Origin: Spirosoma sp. KCTC 42546
GTDB taxonomy: Bacteria; Bacteroidota; Bacteroidia; Cytophagales; Spirosomataceae
NCBI RefSeq assembly: GCF_006965485.1
Contig: NZ_CP041360.1
Span: 5,126,501 to 5,190,500 of the forward strand
Direction: 5' to 3'
DNA: 64,000 nucleotides
The notes under the pieces were generated by a model, which was not told the DNA's origin, made no database searches, and saw only the letters and a program-made list of their open reading frames with translations. Each line of letters opens with the position of its first letter. The first letter of the stretch is position 1. Shown here in pieces: positions 1 through 8,766 of this stretch. A program made the position numbers and the translations under genes.

Positions 1-1563
1 AACTCGATACTGGTGACCGAGGCAATCCCAGCCAAACACAAGCTGGCTATTCATGCGTTTGCGCCCGGCGACTCTATCACGATGTACGGTGTGCTGGTCG
101 GTAAAGCTAAGCATGCGATTCCGGCCGGTGGTCGGCTGACGACGTTCAATGTACAGCACGCGACCAACAGCTACGATCTGCATGCGGCATCGTATCAATG
201 GACACCACCAGCCGTTGATCAATGGAAGAACCAGACGTTCATGGGCTATCATCGTTCCGACGGAAGCGTTGGAACGGCCAATTACTGGCTCGTTATTCCA
301 CTGGTATTCTGCGAAAACCGAAACATTCAGGTACTCGAAGAAGCGCTCGTCAATGACCTTGGTTACGGTCGGAAGAAAACCTACCAGCGGCAGGCTCAGG
401 AATTGAAAGCGCTGGTTCAGGCGGGGCGCTCCGTGGAAGAAGTGTTGCAGGCTGATCTGCAAAGCGCAGAACAATCGGTAAGTGGTCAGTTAAAACTATT
501 TCCGAACGTTGATGGCGTGAAGTTCCTGATGCACGATGGTGGTTGCGGAGGCACCCGACAAGATGCCCAGGCGCTCTGCGGGATGCTGGCCGGCTACATC
601 ACTCACCCGAACGTGGCTGGCGCTACGGTGCTGAGTCTGGGTTGCCAGAATGCACAGGTGGCCATGTTGCAGGAAGAAATCCAAAAGCGAAATCCGCATT
701 TCGACAAGCCGTTGTTTGTGCTGGAACAACAAACCGTTGGTACTGAAGAATCCCTGATTAGTCAGGCGCTTCGGCAGACATTCGCGGGACTGATGCAAGC
801 CAATTCAGCTGTCCGACAACCCGCTCCACTCAGTAAACTGGTCATAGGATTGGAATGTGGTGGTTCTGATGGATTTTCGGGTATTTCGGCCAACCCAGCT
901 GTGGGCCATGCGTCTGATTTGATGGTTGCGCTGGGAGGCACTGTTATTTTATCGGAATTTCCTGAACTGTGTGGCGTTGAGCAGGAGCTATGCGACCGCG
1001 CTGTCGACGCTGAAACCGCCACCCGGTTCCGCGAATTAATGAATATTTACGCCCAACGAGCCAAAGAAGCGGGGTCGGGTTTCGATATGAATCCATCGCC
1101 GGGTAATATCCGCGACGGCCTGATTACCGACGCCATGAAATCGGCGGGCGCATCAAAGAAAGGTGGCAGTTCGCCCGTTGTGGCCGTGCTCGATTACCCC
1201 GAACCCGTACGCAAGCCGGGGCTAAACTTACTATGTACACCCGGCAATGACGTAGAATCGACGACGGCCGAAGTGGCCTCGGGCGCTACGATCGTTCTGT
1301 TCACAACGGGACTCGGTACGCCAACCGGCAATCCAATTGCGCCCGTCATTAAAATTTCGAGCAATACGGCTTTAGCTAACCGGATGCCCGATATTATTGA
1401 CATCAATACCGGCACGGTCATTGATGGCGACGAAACTATTCAGCAAGCTGGCGAACGAATTCTGGAACACATTATCCGGGTAGCCAATGGTGATCTGGAA
1501 ATAGCCGCCGTCCGCCACGGTCAGGATGATTTCATTCCCTGGAAACGGGGAGTTTCCTTATAA
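1..1563 (+). CDS. uxaA: Altronate dehydratase UxaA, 5'-truncated by window edge
   Basis: Dehydrates D-altronate to 2-keto-3-deoxy-gluconate in the cytoplasmic galacturonate pathway. The reading frame is open to base 1. The first possible start inside the window is a GTG at 13, but the text there (TEAIPAKHKLAI, then VLVGKA) matches an internal part of the N-terminal SAF-like region, so a few dozen codons are probably missing upstream. Family landmarks are GYHRSDGSVGTANYW, the glycine-rich GGCGGTRQDA and the C-terminal DDFIPWKRG. The next genes (isomerase, KDG kinase, KDPG aldolase, transporter) complete the same pathway. Tagaturonate reductase, which would supply altronate, is not in the window and may lie upstream. 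The stop codon at 1561 is the first base of a dyad element. Confidence 0.93.
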   Translation, partial: NSILVTEAIPAKHKLAIHAFAPGDSITMYGVLVGKAKHAIPAGGRLTTFNVQHATNSYDLHAASYQWTPPAVDQWKNQTFMGYHRSDGSVGTANYWLVIPLVFCENRNIQVLEEALVNDLGYGRKKTYQRQAQELKALVQAGRSVEEVLQADLQSAEQSVSGQLKLFPNVDGVKFLMHDGGCGGTRQDAQALCGMLAGYITHPNVAGATVLSLGCQNAQVAMLQEEIQKRNPHFDKPLFVLEQQTVGTEESLISQALRQTFAGLMQANSAVRQPAPLSKLVIGLECGGSDGFSGISANPAVGHASDLMVALGGTVILSEFPELCGVEQELCDRAVDAETATRFRELMNIYAQRAKEAGSGFDMNPSPGNIRDGLITDAMKSAGASKKGGSSPVVAVLDYPEPVRKPGLNLLCTPGNDVESTTAEVASGATIVLFTTGLGTPTGNPIAPVIKISSNTALANRMPDIIDINTGTVIDGDETIQQAGERILEHIIRVANGDLEIAAVRHGQDDFIPWKRGVSL

Positions 1564-1631
1564 TGAATAATGGACAATGTATAATGTAAATGTCTGTCCA
1601 TTATACATTGTCCATTCTCCATTATTCATTA
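1561..1631. repeat. Dyad element, AATGGA-type arms
   Basis: Imperfect inverted repeat between uxaA and uxaC. The left arm (1561-1586) starts at the uxaA stop codon. The right arm (about 1599-1631) is its reverse complement but carries one additional 7-bp unit (GAATGGA type). The arms are built from iterations resembling TAATGGA/CAATGTA. The same word type recurs at 15570-15682 and 20855-20954. It could fold as an RNA hairpin behind the stop codon; there is no clear U tract. Confidence 0.8.
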
Positions 1632-1649
1632 GTTTATCGATTTACCCCC

Positions 1650-3080
1650 ATGAAAAAGCCCTTTCTGAATAACGATTTTTTGTTGCAAACCGAAACAGCC
1701 CAGCAGTTGTATCACGAGTTTGCCAAGCCTATGCCCATCATCGACTACCACTGCCACCTCCCTCCCGATCAGATTGCGGAGAATAAACAGTTTGAAAACC
1801 CGACGCAAATCTGGCTCTACGGCGACCATTACAAGTGGCGGGCCATGCGCTCGAATGGAGTCGATGAAAGCTATTGCACGGGCAATCAGTCTGATTTTGC
1901 CAAGTTCCAAAAATGGGCCGAAACTGTACCGTATACCCTTCGCAACCCACTTTACCACTGGACACACCTGGAATTACAACGGTATTTCGGCATCACTGAA
2001 ACGCTTAACGGCAAAAACGCCCGGCGTATCTACGATGCCTGCACGGAACAGTTACAGTCGCCGGATTTTTCGGTTCGAAATCTGCTTCGTCGGATGAACG
2101 TCGAAACTGTTTGTACGACTGACGACCCAGTCGATTCGCTGGAAAATCACCAGAAGCTTGCTAATGAGGGGTTTGAGATTGGGGTTTTGCCAACCTTCCG
2201 GCCCGACAAAGCCATGACCGTTGAGGATGCCGGGGTATTCAATCTATATGTTGCCCGTTTAGAAGCGGCCAGCAATATCTCAATTAGCAGCTTCGATGAT
2301 TTTTTGACTGCCCTTCGCCAGCGGCACGACTATTTTGCGGCTATGGGTTGCAAACTTTCCGATCACGGTCTGGAACAGATTTACGCAGAAGACTATACCG
2401 ACGCAGAAATCAGCCTCATTTTCGATAAAGTTCGTTCGGGCGATGAGTTGAGCAATTTAGAAGTCCTGAAGTTCAAATCGGCAATGCTGGTTCATCTGGC
2501 GGAGATGGATTGGGAAAAGGGCTGGACACAGCAGTTTCACCTCGGAGCGCTTCGGAACAACAACAGCCGGATGCTTCGTCAGCTTGGACCTGATACCGGC
2601 TGGGATAGCATCGGCGATTTCGCTCAGGCACGCGCCCTCTCCCGTTTCCTCGACCGGCTCGACACGAACGACAAACTAGCCAAGACGATTCTGTACAATC
2701 TTAACCCCAACGATAACGAACTTATCGCGACCATGATTGGTAATTTCAATGATGGATCGGTGGCCGGAAAAGTGCAATTTGGGTCGGGTTGGTGGTTTTT
2801 GGACCAAAAAGAGGGTATGGAACGGCAAATCAATGCTCTTTCTAACATGGGCTTGCTGAGTCGTTTTGTGGGCATGCTCACCGATTCGCGCTCGTTCCTG
2901 TCCTACCCCCGGCACGAGTATTTCCGCCGGATTTTGTGTAACATGTTCGGCAACGATATTGAAAACGGTGAACTCCCCGACGACATGGATTGGACCGGCC
3001 AGGTAGTGCAAAACATCTGCTACGGAAATGCCAAAACCTATTTCGGATTCAGCAATAAGCCAATGTCGTTAACGGTTTGA
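1650..3080 (+). CDS. uxaC: Uronate (glucuronate/galacturonate) isomerase UxaC
   Basis: Isomerises D-galacturonate to D-tagaturonate and D-glucuronate to D-fructuronate in the cytoplasm. The start at 1650 (MKKPFLNNDF) is preferred: the 20 in-frame codons upstream from 1590 fall inside the dyad element and do not resemble the family. That gives 476 residues, normal for UxaC. The amidohydrolase-type metal motif is visible as IDYHCHLPPD (His34, His36), followed by the typical NPTQIWLYGDHYKWRAMR segment; the C-terminus YGNAKTYFGF is also characteristic. It lies 86 bp after uxaA and is probably co-transcribed unless the intervening hairpin terminates. Confidence 0.95.
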   Translation: MKKPFLNNDFLLQTETAQQLYHEFAKPMPIIDYHCHLPPDQIAENKQFENPTQIWLYGDHYKWRAMRSNGVDESYCTGNQSDFAKFQKWAETVPYTLRNPLYHWTHLELQRYFGITETLNGKNARRIYDACTEQLQSPDFSVRNLLRRMNVETVCTTDDPVDSLENHQKLANEGFEIGVLPTFRPDKAMTVEDAGVFNLYVARLEAASNISISSFDDFLTALRQRHDYFAAMGCKLSDHGLEQIYAEDYTDAEISLIFDKVRSGDELSNLEVLKFKSAMLVHLAEMDWEKGWTQQFHLGALRNNNSRMLRQLGPDTGWDSIGDFAQARALSRFLDRLDTNDKLAKTILYNLNPNDNELIATMIGNFNDGSVAGKVQFGSGWWFLDQKEGMERQINALSNMGLLSRFVGMLTDSRSFLSYPRHEYFRRILCNMFGNDIENGELPDDMDWTGQVVQNICYGNAKTYFGFSNKPMSLTV

Positions 3081-3103
3081 TCACTGATGAGGTGGTGTCT
3101 GAG

Positions 3104-3133
3104 GTGATGTCAGTTTCTCAAAACTGACATCAC
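3104..3133. repeat. Modular hairpin, CAGTTT word
   Basis: Perfect 13-bp stem (arms 3104-3116 and 3121-3133) with loop CTCA, just downstream of uxaC. The word GTGATGTCAGTTT recurs, in variant form, at 7713-7776 and in shortened form around 3293-3310. It belongs to the modular hairpin family seen at several gene ends here. Confidence 0.8.
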
Positions 3134-3159
3134 AGGATCGTTAAACTCTCGTTCGTCTC

Positions 3160-3281
3160 GTTCTCGCTTGGCTTTGCCGAGTGATGACTATTGTTTCAAG
3201 GGCCTCTGGCCCGTTTGATATAATTCACCGGCCAGAGGCCGTTAAAATAATAGCCCCCACTCGGCAAAGCCAAGCGAGAAC
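3160..3281. repeat. ~125-bp long dyad element, copy 1
   Basis: Large inverted repeat with outer arms of about 24 bp (3160-3183 and 3258-3281; beginning GTTCTCGCTTGGC) and an inner dyad GGCCTCTGGCC / GGCCAGAGGCC. A second copy with compensating differences lies at 13117-13246. No reading frame or transposase is inside. It occupies the uxaC-kdgK gap, so it may terminate transcription or be a non-autonomous repeat. Confidence 0.85.
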
Positions 3282-3289
3282 AGGGGGGT

Positions 3290-3398
3290 GTAAGTTTTGA
3301 GAAACTGACACTGAGCGGTTTTAAGAAACCGCGTTTATTTATTGATATAGTCGGTTTTGAGAAACCGCACTTGTCAGGTTTAAGAACCTGACATCACA
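3290..3398. repeat. Cluster of four short modular hairpins
   Basis: Consecutive hairpin words just before the KDG kinase: GTTTTGAGAAAC near 3293, CGGTTTTAAGAAACCG near 3314, CGGTTTTGAGAAACCG near 3351 and CAGGTTTAAGAACCTG near 3376. All have a purine-rich TGAG or TAAG type loop and the shared GTTT/AAAC core. They fill the rest of the 328-bp gap between uxaC and kdgK. A ribosome-binding-like AAGGA follows at about 3398-3402. Confidence 0.7.
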
Positions 3399-3408
3399 AG
3401 GATAATTA

Positions 3409-4446
3409 ATGCGTATGACCAAAGTCTGCTGCTTCGGCGAGTTATTATTACGATTTTCTCCAGTCGCTAATGGCGAATGGATTCGGCAAACAGCCATGCC
3501 CGTATTTGTAGGTGGGGCCGAACTGAACGTGGCAACCGCATTAGCCAATTGGGACGTACCCGTAAAATACAGCACGGTTCTTCCCGAAAACTCGCTGGCC
3601 GACGATATTATCGGGTACGTGTCCGACAAAGGAATTGACCCATCGGGCATTGTTCGGTTCGGGCAACGGGTGGGGAGTTATTATCTGCCCCAGGGAAGCG
3701 ACCTCAAACATGCGGGCGTCATTTACGACCGGGCTCATTCGGCTTTTTCAGAGTTGGCGGTTGGCAAAGTTGATTGGGACACTGTCCTACAGGATACTAG
3801 CTGGCTACATGTCAGCGCCATTAGTCCGGCGTTGAGTGCCGATGTAGCCGCAGCCTGTCAGGAATTAGTAGCTGTAGCTTCGGCTAAAGGCATCACCGTC
3901 TCAATCGACCTCAATCACCGGGCGCGGCTGTGGCAATATGGAAAAGCCCCTACCGACATTATGCCGGGTATCGTTGACTATTGCGACGTTGTGATGGGCA
4001 ACATCTGGGCGGCCAATGCGCTACTAGGAATCCCGGTCGATACGCATATTCATAGCAAAGGGCACCAAACCGACTATCTGGATCATGCCCTGGCAACGTC
4101 AGAAGCGATTCAAAAACAGTTTCCGCGCTGTAAAGTCGTGGCCAACACATTCCGGTTCGATACGCCACCCGCTGGTCTTCGGTATTATACAACCCTGTAC
4201 ACGGCTGGTCAACAATACGTTTCTACGGAATTACTGACCGATTCGGTGGTTGACCGGGTGGGCAGTGGCGATTGCTTTATGGCAGGACTAATTTATGGGC
4301 TGTATAACCAACATTCACCGCAGGACGTAGTCGATTTTGCTGCTGCCGCTGCTTTTGGTAAGTTGCAGGAACTCGGCGACGCCACAGGTCAAACGGTGGC
4401 CGATATAACGAAACGACAACAGAATAGTATGAGGTTTTTGGTTTAA
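3409..4446 (+). CDS. kdgK: PfkB-family sugar kinase, probable 2-keto-3-deoxygluconate kinase
   Basis: Probably phosphorylates KDG to KDPG with ATP. The PfkB/ribokinase fold is shown by the N-terminal GGAELNVATALANW motif and the C-terminal DRVGSGDCFMAGLIYGL, which holds the anion hole and catalytic Asp (GSGD, a common variant of GAGD). The length of 345 residues is normal. ATG 3409 follows AAGGA at 6-bp spacing; ATG 3415 is a possible alternative. Function is assigned from context: it stands between the uronate isomerase and KDPG aldolase. The last codons and the stop are inside the left arm of the dyad at 4431-4515. Confidence 0.88.
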   Translation: MRMTKVCCFGELLLRFSPVANGEWIRQTAMPVFVGGAELNVATALANWDVPVKYSTVLPENSLADDIIGYVSDKGIDPSGIVRFGQRVGSYYLPQGSDLKHAGVIYDRAHSAFSELAVGKVDWDTVLQDTSWLHVSAISPALSADVAAACQELVAVASAKGITVSIDLNHRARLWQYGKAPTDIMPGIVDYCDVVMGNIWAANALLGIPVDTHIHSKGHQTDYLDHALATSEAIQKQFPRCKVVANTFRFDTPPAGLRYYTTLYTAGQQYVSTELLTDSVVDRVGSGDCFMAGLIYGLYNQHSPQDVVDFAAAAAFGKLQELGDATGQTVADITKRQQNSMRFLV

Positions 4447-4515
4447 GGTTTACAGTTGGCTGACGCATAAATAGCTAACGCGTCAGCCAGCCGTAAACCT
4501 TAAACCAAAAACCTC
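4431..4515. repeat. Dyad element, AGGTTT-type arms with GTTGGCTGACGC core
   Basis: Long inverted repeat (arms about 4431-4466 and 4480-4515) whose left arm encodes the last residues and the stop of the KDG kinase. The arm is made of AGGTTTTTGG / TTTAAGGTTT iterations, and the apex contains GTTGGCTGACGC. The same or a similar core occurs in the elements at 49304, 50290 and 56404. Confidence 0.85.
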
Positions 4516-4537
4516 AAACCACTTAACCAAAAAAAAC

Positions 4538-5206
4538 ATGCCCGTATTCTCCCCAAAAGAAATCCTTGACCTGGTTATCAATCACCCGATTGTACCCGTA
4601 TTCTACCATCCCGACGCCGACCATGCACAAGCTATCGTACAAGCTTGCTACGACGGAGGTCTCCGCGTATTTGAGTTCACGAACCGGGGCGACAAAGCGC
4701 TATCTGTTTTTACTCAGTTAGCTGGCTATGTACGAAAAAATTGTCCCGAAATGGCACTGGGTATCGGCACGATCCTAACCGCCGATGATGCCCGAAAATT
4801 TATAGCCGCCGGGGCCGATTTCGTGGTTCAGCCCGTAACAACACCCACTGTGGGCGATGTATGCCGCGTTCAGGGCGTCCCCTGGATGCCAGCGGGTTCT
4901 ACCCTGAACGAAATTTATCAGGCTACCCTGCTGGGTGCTGATCTGGTAAAAGTGTTTCCGGGCAATGTGGTTGGCCCGGGCTTTATTAAAGCCATCAAAG
5001 GGCCAATGCCTTCGCTGAAACTCATGGTTACGGGGGGTGTTGAACCAACGAGTGAGAGCCTGAATGCCTGGTTCAAAGCGGGTGTTACAGCCGTGGGCAT
5101 TGGCTCGCAATTATTCTCCGGCGATAGCGCCGACCCATCAGCTTTACGAGACCGCGTAGCTGCCCTAGTCCAGATTGTTACACCCTACATTCCTCAAGCC
5201 GCATGA
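4538..5206 (+). CDS. eda: KDPG/KHG aldolase Eda
   Basis: Class I aldolase cleaving 2-keto-3-deoxy-6-phosphogluconate to pyruvate and glyceraldehyde-3-phosphate. The catalytic Schiff-base lysine is expected at Lys138 in GADLVKVFPGNVVGPGF; the phosphate-binding segment MVTGGVEP and the early VFEFTNRGDKAL fit the family. The 222-residue length is normal for the Bacteroidota form. Its stop overlaps the start of the transporter (ATGA, 5203-5206), indicating translational coupling. Confidence 0.94.
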   Translation: MPVFSPKEILDLVINHPIVPVFYHPDADHAQAIVQACYDGGLRVFEFTNRGDKALSVFTQLAGYVRKNCPEMALGIGTILTADDARKFIAAGADFVVQPVTTPTVGDVCRVQGVPWMPAGSTLNEIYQATLLGADLVKVFPGNVVGPGFIKAIKGPMPSLKLMVTGGVEPTSESLNAWFKAGVTAVGIGSQLFSGDSADPSALRDRVAALVQIVTPYIPQAA

Positions 5207-6522
5207 ATAAACCCATGGGAAGCTACCGCTGGACTATTGTAGCCCTGCTGTTCTTTGCGACCACCATCAACTACCTCGACCGGCAGGTGGTTGGCTTATT
5301 GAAGCCCGCGCTGGAACAGGAATTCCACTGGTCGGAGCTGGATTTTAGTCGAATTATACAGGTTTTTTCGGCGGCCTACGCCATCGGGTTGCTTGCATTT
5401 GGGCGGGTAATTGACCGTATCGGCACCAAAATGGGCTATACGATCTCCATTATTTTCTGGAGTTTGGCCGCTATGGGTCATGCGCTGGCCACCAGCACGT
5501 TCGGCTTTATCATTGCCCGTATTGGGCTGGGGCTGGGCGAAGCCGGTAACTTTCCCGCAGCCATTAAAACTGTAGCCGAATGGTTTCCCAAAAAAGAACG
5601 GGCCCTGGCAACGGGTATTTTTAACTCAGGAGCCAACATTGGTGCGGTAGTCGCGCCGATCTTAGTACCCTGGATTCTGGGTGTTTACGGCTGGCAAATG
5701 GCATTCATCATTACTGGAGCCGTTGGTTTTGTGTGGCTGGTTTTCTGGCATTTTACCTACCAGATACCCGCGAAGCAGGCTAAACTTTCTAAAGCCGAAT
5801 TCGACTACATTCACAGCGACAACGAAACTACTCCCGACGATGTGGCCGATCACGGCAAACCCGTATCCTGGGCTAAACTGCTCAGTGTTCGTCAGACCTG
5901 GGCGTTTGTTTTCGGTAAGATGCTGACCGACCCAATCTGGTGGTTTTTCCTCTTCTGGTTGCAGGATTATTTTGCCACTACGTTCCACCTCGACACAAAA
6001 AAGCCAAACCTATATCTGGCGGTTCTGTATACGCTGGTCAGTATTGGTAGCATTGGCGGAGGGTATCTATCATCGGCGCTGATTAGCCGGGGATGGACCG
6101 TCTGGCGGGCGCGCAAAACGGCCATGTTCATCTTCGCCTTACTGGTGATACCCGTTATCGCGGTTCGCTTTGGACCGGGTATCTGGGGCGCTGTTGCCCT
6201 GATTGGTTTGGCTGGTGCTGCCCACCAGGCCTGGAGCGCCAACATTTTTACAACTGCTTCCGACATGTTTCCGAAACGGGCCGTTAGCTCGGTCGTGGGC
6301 ATCGGCAGTATGGCCGGTTCAATTGGCGGTATCATTTTCCCGGAGATTGTCGGTCGTATTCTGGATACGTATAAACATGCGGGCGACGCCCAGGGGGGGT
6401 ATAGTATCATCTTCCTGATGTGTGGATCGGCCTATTTGCTGGCCTGGTTGGTCATGCACCTACTTACCCCAACCATGCAGCCCGTTAATTTAGGAATACC
6501 TGAATCAGAGCCAGTTGCTTAA
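5203..6522 (+). CDS. exuT: MFS hexuronate transporter (ExuT-like, ACS family)
   Basis: Inner-membrane proton symporter, probably importing galacturonate/glucuronate. The family marker TINYLDRQVVGLLKP is at the first transmembrane helix, followed by GFIIARIGLGLGEAGNFPAAIK and WFPKKERALATGIFNSG, both typical of anion:cation symporters. The length of 439 residues and about twelve hydrophobic segments are normal. It starts inside the aldolase stop codon, so the two are translated together. The substrate is inferred from the uronate gene context. Confidence 0.9.
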   Translation: MNKPMGSYRWTIVALLFFATTINYLDRQVVGLLKPALEQEFHWSELDFSRIIQVFSAAYAIGLLAFGRVIDRIGTKMGYTISIIFWSLAAMGHALATSTFGFIIARIGLGLGEAGNFPAAIKTVAEWFPKKERALATGIFNSGANIGAVVAPILVPWILGVYGWQMAFIITGAVGFVWLVFWHFTYQIPAKQAKLSKAEFDYIHSDNETTPDDVADHGKPVSWAKLLSVRQTWAFVFGKMLTDPIWWFFLFWLQDYFATTFHLDTKKPNLYLAVLYTLVSIGSIGGGYLSSALISRGWTVWRARKTAMFIFALLVIPVIAVRFGPGIWGAVALIGLAGAAHQAWSANIFTTASDMFPKRAVSSVVGIGSMAGSIGGIIFPEIVGRILDTYKHAGDAQGGYSIIFLMCGSAYLLAWLVMHLLTPTMQPVNLGIPESEPVA

Positions 6523-6524
6523 CT

Positions 6525-6594
6525 GTTTGACGTTTGCAGTTCGAGGTTTGATGTTCTGGATTCAACATCAAACCTCGAACTGCAAACGTCAAAC
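6525..6594. repeat. Perfect 31-bp dyad element
   Basis: Perfect inverted repeat with arms 6525-6555 and 6564-6594 and an 8-nt spacer, starting two bases after the exuT stop. The arms are iterations of GTTTGACGTTTGCAG type. No T tract follows directly (AAGAATATAAT). It may act as a terminator or 3'-end protector for the uronate operon. Confidence 0.85.
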
Positions 6595-6698
6595 CTAAGA
6601 ATATAATAAACCTATATAAAACGTCCAGATAAGTCTAAACCTATCAAAAACCCCACTTAATCGGTAAACTATCTATTCATATATAACTATCAATACGC

Positions 6699-7715
6699 AT
6701 GGACGTGCAACAAATCGACATCACCGCTTCGCATCCGCTGGCACTACCCGTTGGCGTAACGCTCGACCGGTACATTATGCACCGGCAAACCGCCTTTCCT
6801 TATGCCACAGGCGAACTTTCACAACTCCTGCGCGACATTGCCTTGGCGGGTAAAATCATCCACCGGGAAGTAAATCGGGCGGGACTGATCGACCTGACAG
6901 GCGGCATGGGCATCCAGAATGTGCAGGGCGAAAGCCAGCAAAAACTGGATATGATTGCCAATATTCGGTTCAAACGGGCATTGACCAACGGCGGAGAAGC
7001 CTGCGCCATTATTTCGGAAGAAGAGGAAGATATTATTTATACAGGCAACAATCACGGTAAATATGTAGTAGCGATGGACCCGCTCGATGGTTCGTCCAAC
7101 ATCGACGTGAATGTATCGATTGGCACTATTTTCTCCATCTATCGCCGGGTAACCCCTATTGGAAGCGAGCCTACCCTGGCCGATTTCCTACAAGGTGGCC
7201 GTCGGCAGGTGGCGGCTGGCTATATTCTCTATGGCTCCTCAACTATCATGGTGTACACCACAGGGCATAGCGTTAATGGATTTACCTACGATGCCTCTCT
7301 GGGCGAATACATCCTATCCCACCCCGACATTCATAGCCCCTGTACCGGTCAGATTTACTCCTGCAATGATGGAAATGTAGATGGTTACGAGGACGGGATC
7401 AAAGAGTATTTAGCTGCTTGCCGGAAGAACCAGTATTCTGCCCGATATATTGGTTCGTTAGTCGCTGATTTTCACCGCAATCTGCTTAAAGGCGGCATCT
7501 ATTTGTACCCGCCAACGAAAAAAAGCTCAGATGGTAAACTACGCCTGCTCTATGAGGCTTTCCCCTTAGCGTTTCTGGCCGAAAAATCAGGCTGTTTGGC
7601 CACATCGGGTCATCAGGCCATTCTGGATATTAAACCCCACAGCTTGCACCAACGGACACCGTTGTACATCGGTGCGCCTGTAATGGTGGAAAGTTTAATT
7701 GACTTATTGAAGTAG
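6699..7715 (+). CDS. fbp: Fructose-1,6-bisphosphatase, class I
   Basis: Hydrolyses fructose-1,6-bisphosphate to fructose-6-phosphate, the committed step of gluconeogenesis. The metal-binding signature DPLDGSSNIDVNVSIGTIF is clear, with IISEEEED upstream and RYIGSLVADFHRNLLKGGI and AFPLAFLAEKSGC downstream. The length of 338 residues is normal. Its placement after the galacturonate operon is sensible: uronates enter as pyruvate and triose phosphate, so hexose phosphates must be rebuilt. The 176-bp gap after exuT contains the dyad and AT-rich sequence in which a promoter could lie. The stop TAG is the first three bases of the hairpin at 7713. Confidence 0.96.
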   Translation: MDVQQIDITASHPLALPVGVTLDRYIMHRQTAFPYATGELSQLLRDIALAGKIIHREVNRAGLIDLTGGMGIQNVQGESQQKLDMIANIRFKRALTNGGEACAIISEEEEDIIYTGNNHGKYVVAMDPLDGSSNIDVNVSIGTIFSIYRRVTPIGSEPTLADFLQGGRRQVAAGYILYGSSTIMVYTTGHSVNGFTYDASLGEYILSHPDIHSPCTGQIYSCNDGNVDGYEDGIKEYLAACRKNQYSARYIGSLVADFHRNLLKGGIYLYPPTKKSSDGKLRLLYEAFPLAFLAEKSGCLATSGHQAILDIKPHSLHQRTPLYIGAPVMVESLIDLLK

Positions 7716-7776
7716 TGATCTTCAATCTTGTGGTGTCAGTTTTGAGAAACTGACACCACAAGATTGAAGATCACTA
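7713..7776. repeat. Perfect 30-bp modular hairpin starting at the fbp stop codon
   Basis: Arms 7713-7742 and 7747-7776 are exact reverse complements with loop TGAG. The fbp stop codon forms the outermost pairs. The inner half is the word GTGTCAGTTT-TGAG-AAACTGACAC seen at other gene ends. It sits between fbp (+) and the convergent kinase gene (-), so it could be a bidirectional terminator. Confidence 0.9.
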
Positions 7777-7803
7777 TTGGGAAAATTTACCAGTTGAAGG
7801 ACA

Positions 7804-8358
7804 TTAATTGAGCAGATAACCAGTCAAGTTATTCGTACTAATCCAGGCGGGTAGATTTTCACTATGCTGGCGAGGTTCAGTTATAATCGTATTTTGAACG
7901 TCAATTAGCCGGACACTGGAAAATAACTTTTTATGTTGCTCGAAGAGCGGCAATGTACTGGCATACATCTCTTCAATAATTTCCTGTTTCACCTCATGAC
8001 CACCACTTAAATGCCTAATCTTGGCCCGGTCAATACAAAGAGATAAATTATCAGTGAAGAAAAGTAGTAAATGAACTCGGTTTGAAGGGTCGAATCCCGA
8101 AATGGATTTCAAGTACTCGTAGTGAGATGAAAAACCTAAATTTAATTCCAGAGCAAAGTTTTTCTGGACAAATAAGTGATCTCTTACTTTCTGTTGGGTA
8201 CTCAATGAAGCTAAATCCCGATAATCAGAAAAACCTTGTTTCTTATATTGATAACCAGCCAGATCCTGATCAATAATCGGCGTTTTGCGGGGAATGAAGT
8301 TTTTACCACTTGTACTCTTTCCAATTCCGGGTGGGCCTGCGATCACGTAAATGTTCAT
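7804..8358 (-). CDS. Zeta-toxin-like P-loop kinase
   Basis: Small AAA/zeta-toxin-type kinase of 184 residues. The Walker A motif GPPGIGKST is at residues 8-16, and an acidic IIDQDLAG lies at 29-36, where zeta toxins place the Asp that contacts the acceptor sugar. Such proteins phosphorylate UDP-GlcNAc or other small molecules, or act as unidentified predicted ATPases. The upstream small gene overlaps it by four bases (8355-8358), the usual antitoxin-toxin arrangement. Function as a toxin is inferred from fold and layout only; a housekeeping kinase remains possible. Confidence 0.65.
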   Translation of the reverse strand: MNIYVIAGPPGIGKSTSGKNFIPRKTPIIDQDLAGYQYKKQGFSDYRDLASLSTQQKVRDHLFVQKNFALELNLGFSSHYEYLKSISGFDPSNRVHLLLFFTDNLSLCIDRAKIRHLSGGHEVKQEIIEEMYASTLPLFEQHKKLFSSVRLIDVQNTIITEPRQHSENLPAWISTNNLTGYLLN

Positions 8359-8561
8359 CGAACCACCATCACATTCCCATCTTTATATTCCGCAACAGTA
8401 TGACCATCTTCCCGGATATAAACTAACGGCTGATTGATGGAAAATAGATACGTACGGGCATTCTCGGCACACTGTTTCTGCCAGGCAATAAGTTCTTGGT
8501 CTGTCATGTTACGAGGATCTTTCTCCATGATGCCTTGCTGATATCTGATTTTATCGGTCAT
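8355..8561 (-). CDS. Small protein upstream of zeta-like kinase, candidate antitoxin
   Basis: A protein of 68 residues from ATG 8561 (MTDKIRYQQG); the frame also extends to a TTG at 8582, which is less likely. It is rich in charged residues, with DPRNMTDQELIAWQKQ (helical) and ending in YIREDGHTVAEYKDGNVMVVR, a beta-hairpin-like tail. Comparable short proteins with an 'IIRE..DG' tail often precede predicted zeta-type ATPases; that association is recalled, not checked. Its stop overlaps the kinase start. Confidence 0.55.
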   Translation of the reverse strand: MTDKIRYQQGIMEKDPRNMTDQELIAWQKQCAENARTYLFSINQPLVYIREDGHTVAEYKDGNVMVVR

Positions 8562-8766
8562 AGCCAAATTCCGTTTACACAAATATAAAGAAAATGGATG
8601 CTACTGATTCGTCTACAATGCTATTATTGCTAGTATGTTGGTTTCCTATAGCTTAGCTACTTTGTAAAGACTCTCCCCAGAATAACAAAAAAAACACCGT
8701 TTTATCCTGTCTAAAAAACGTATTATCTTGTCGACTCCATAATGCATCATTTTACTAACCGACAGG

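Noticed and set aside
1590..1649. N-terminal extension of UxaC
   Set aside because: The extra codons are the dyad's right arm read as protein; family length and motif start at 1650. The same reasoning applies to extensions of pectate lyase (11647), CE12 (20898) and AraD (27758).
3160..3281. Insertion sequence or MITE with transposase
   Set aside because: No transposase frame, no clear target-site duplication; only palindromic structure is visible, so it is listed as a repeat.
3290..3398. Spaced short repeats resembling a CRISPR array
   Set aside because: The units are inverted hairpin words of varying sequence and spacing, not identical direct repeats with unique spacers; no cas genes are present.
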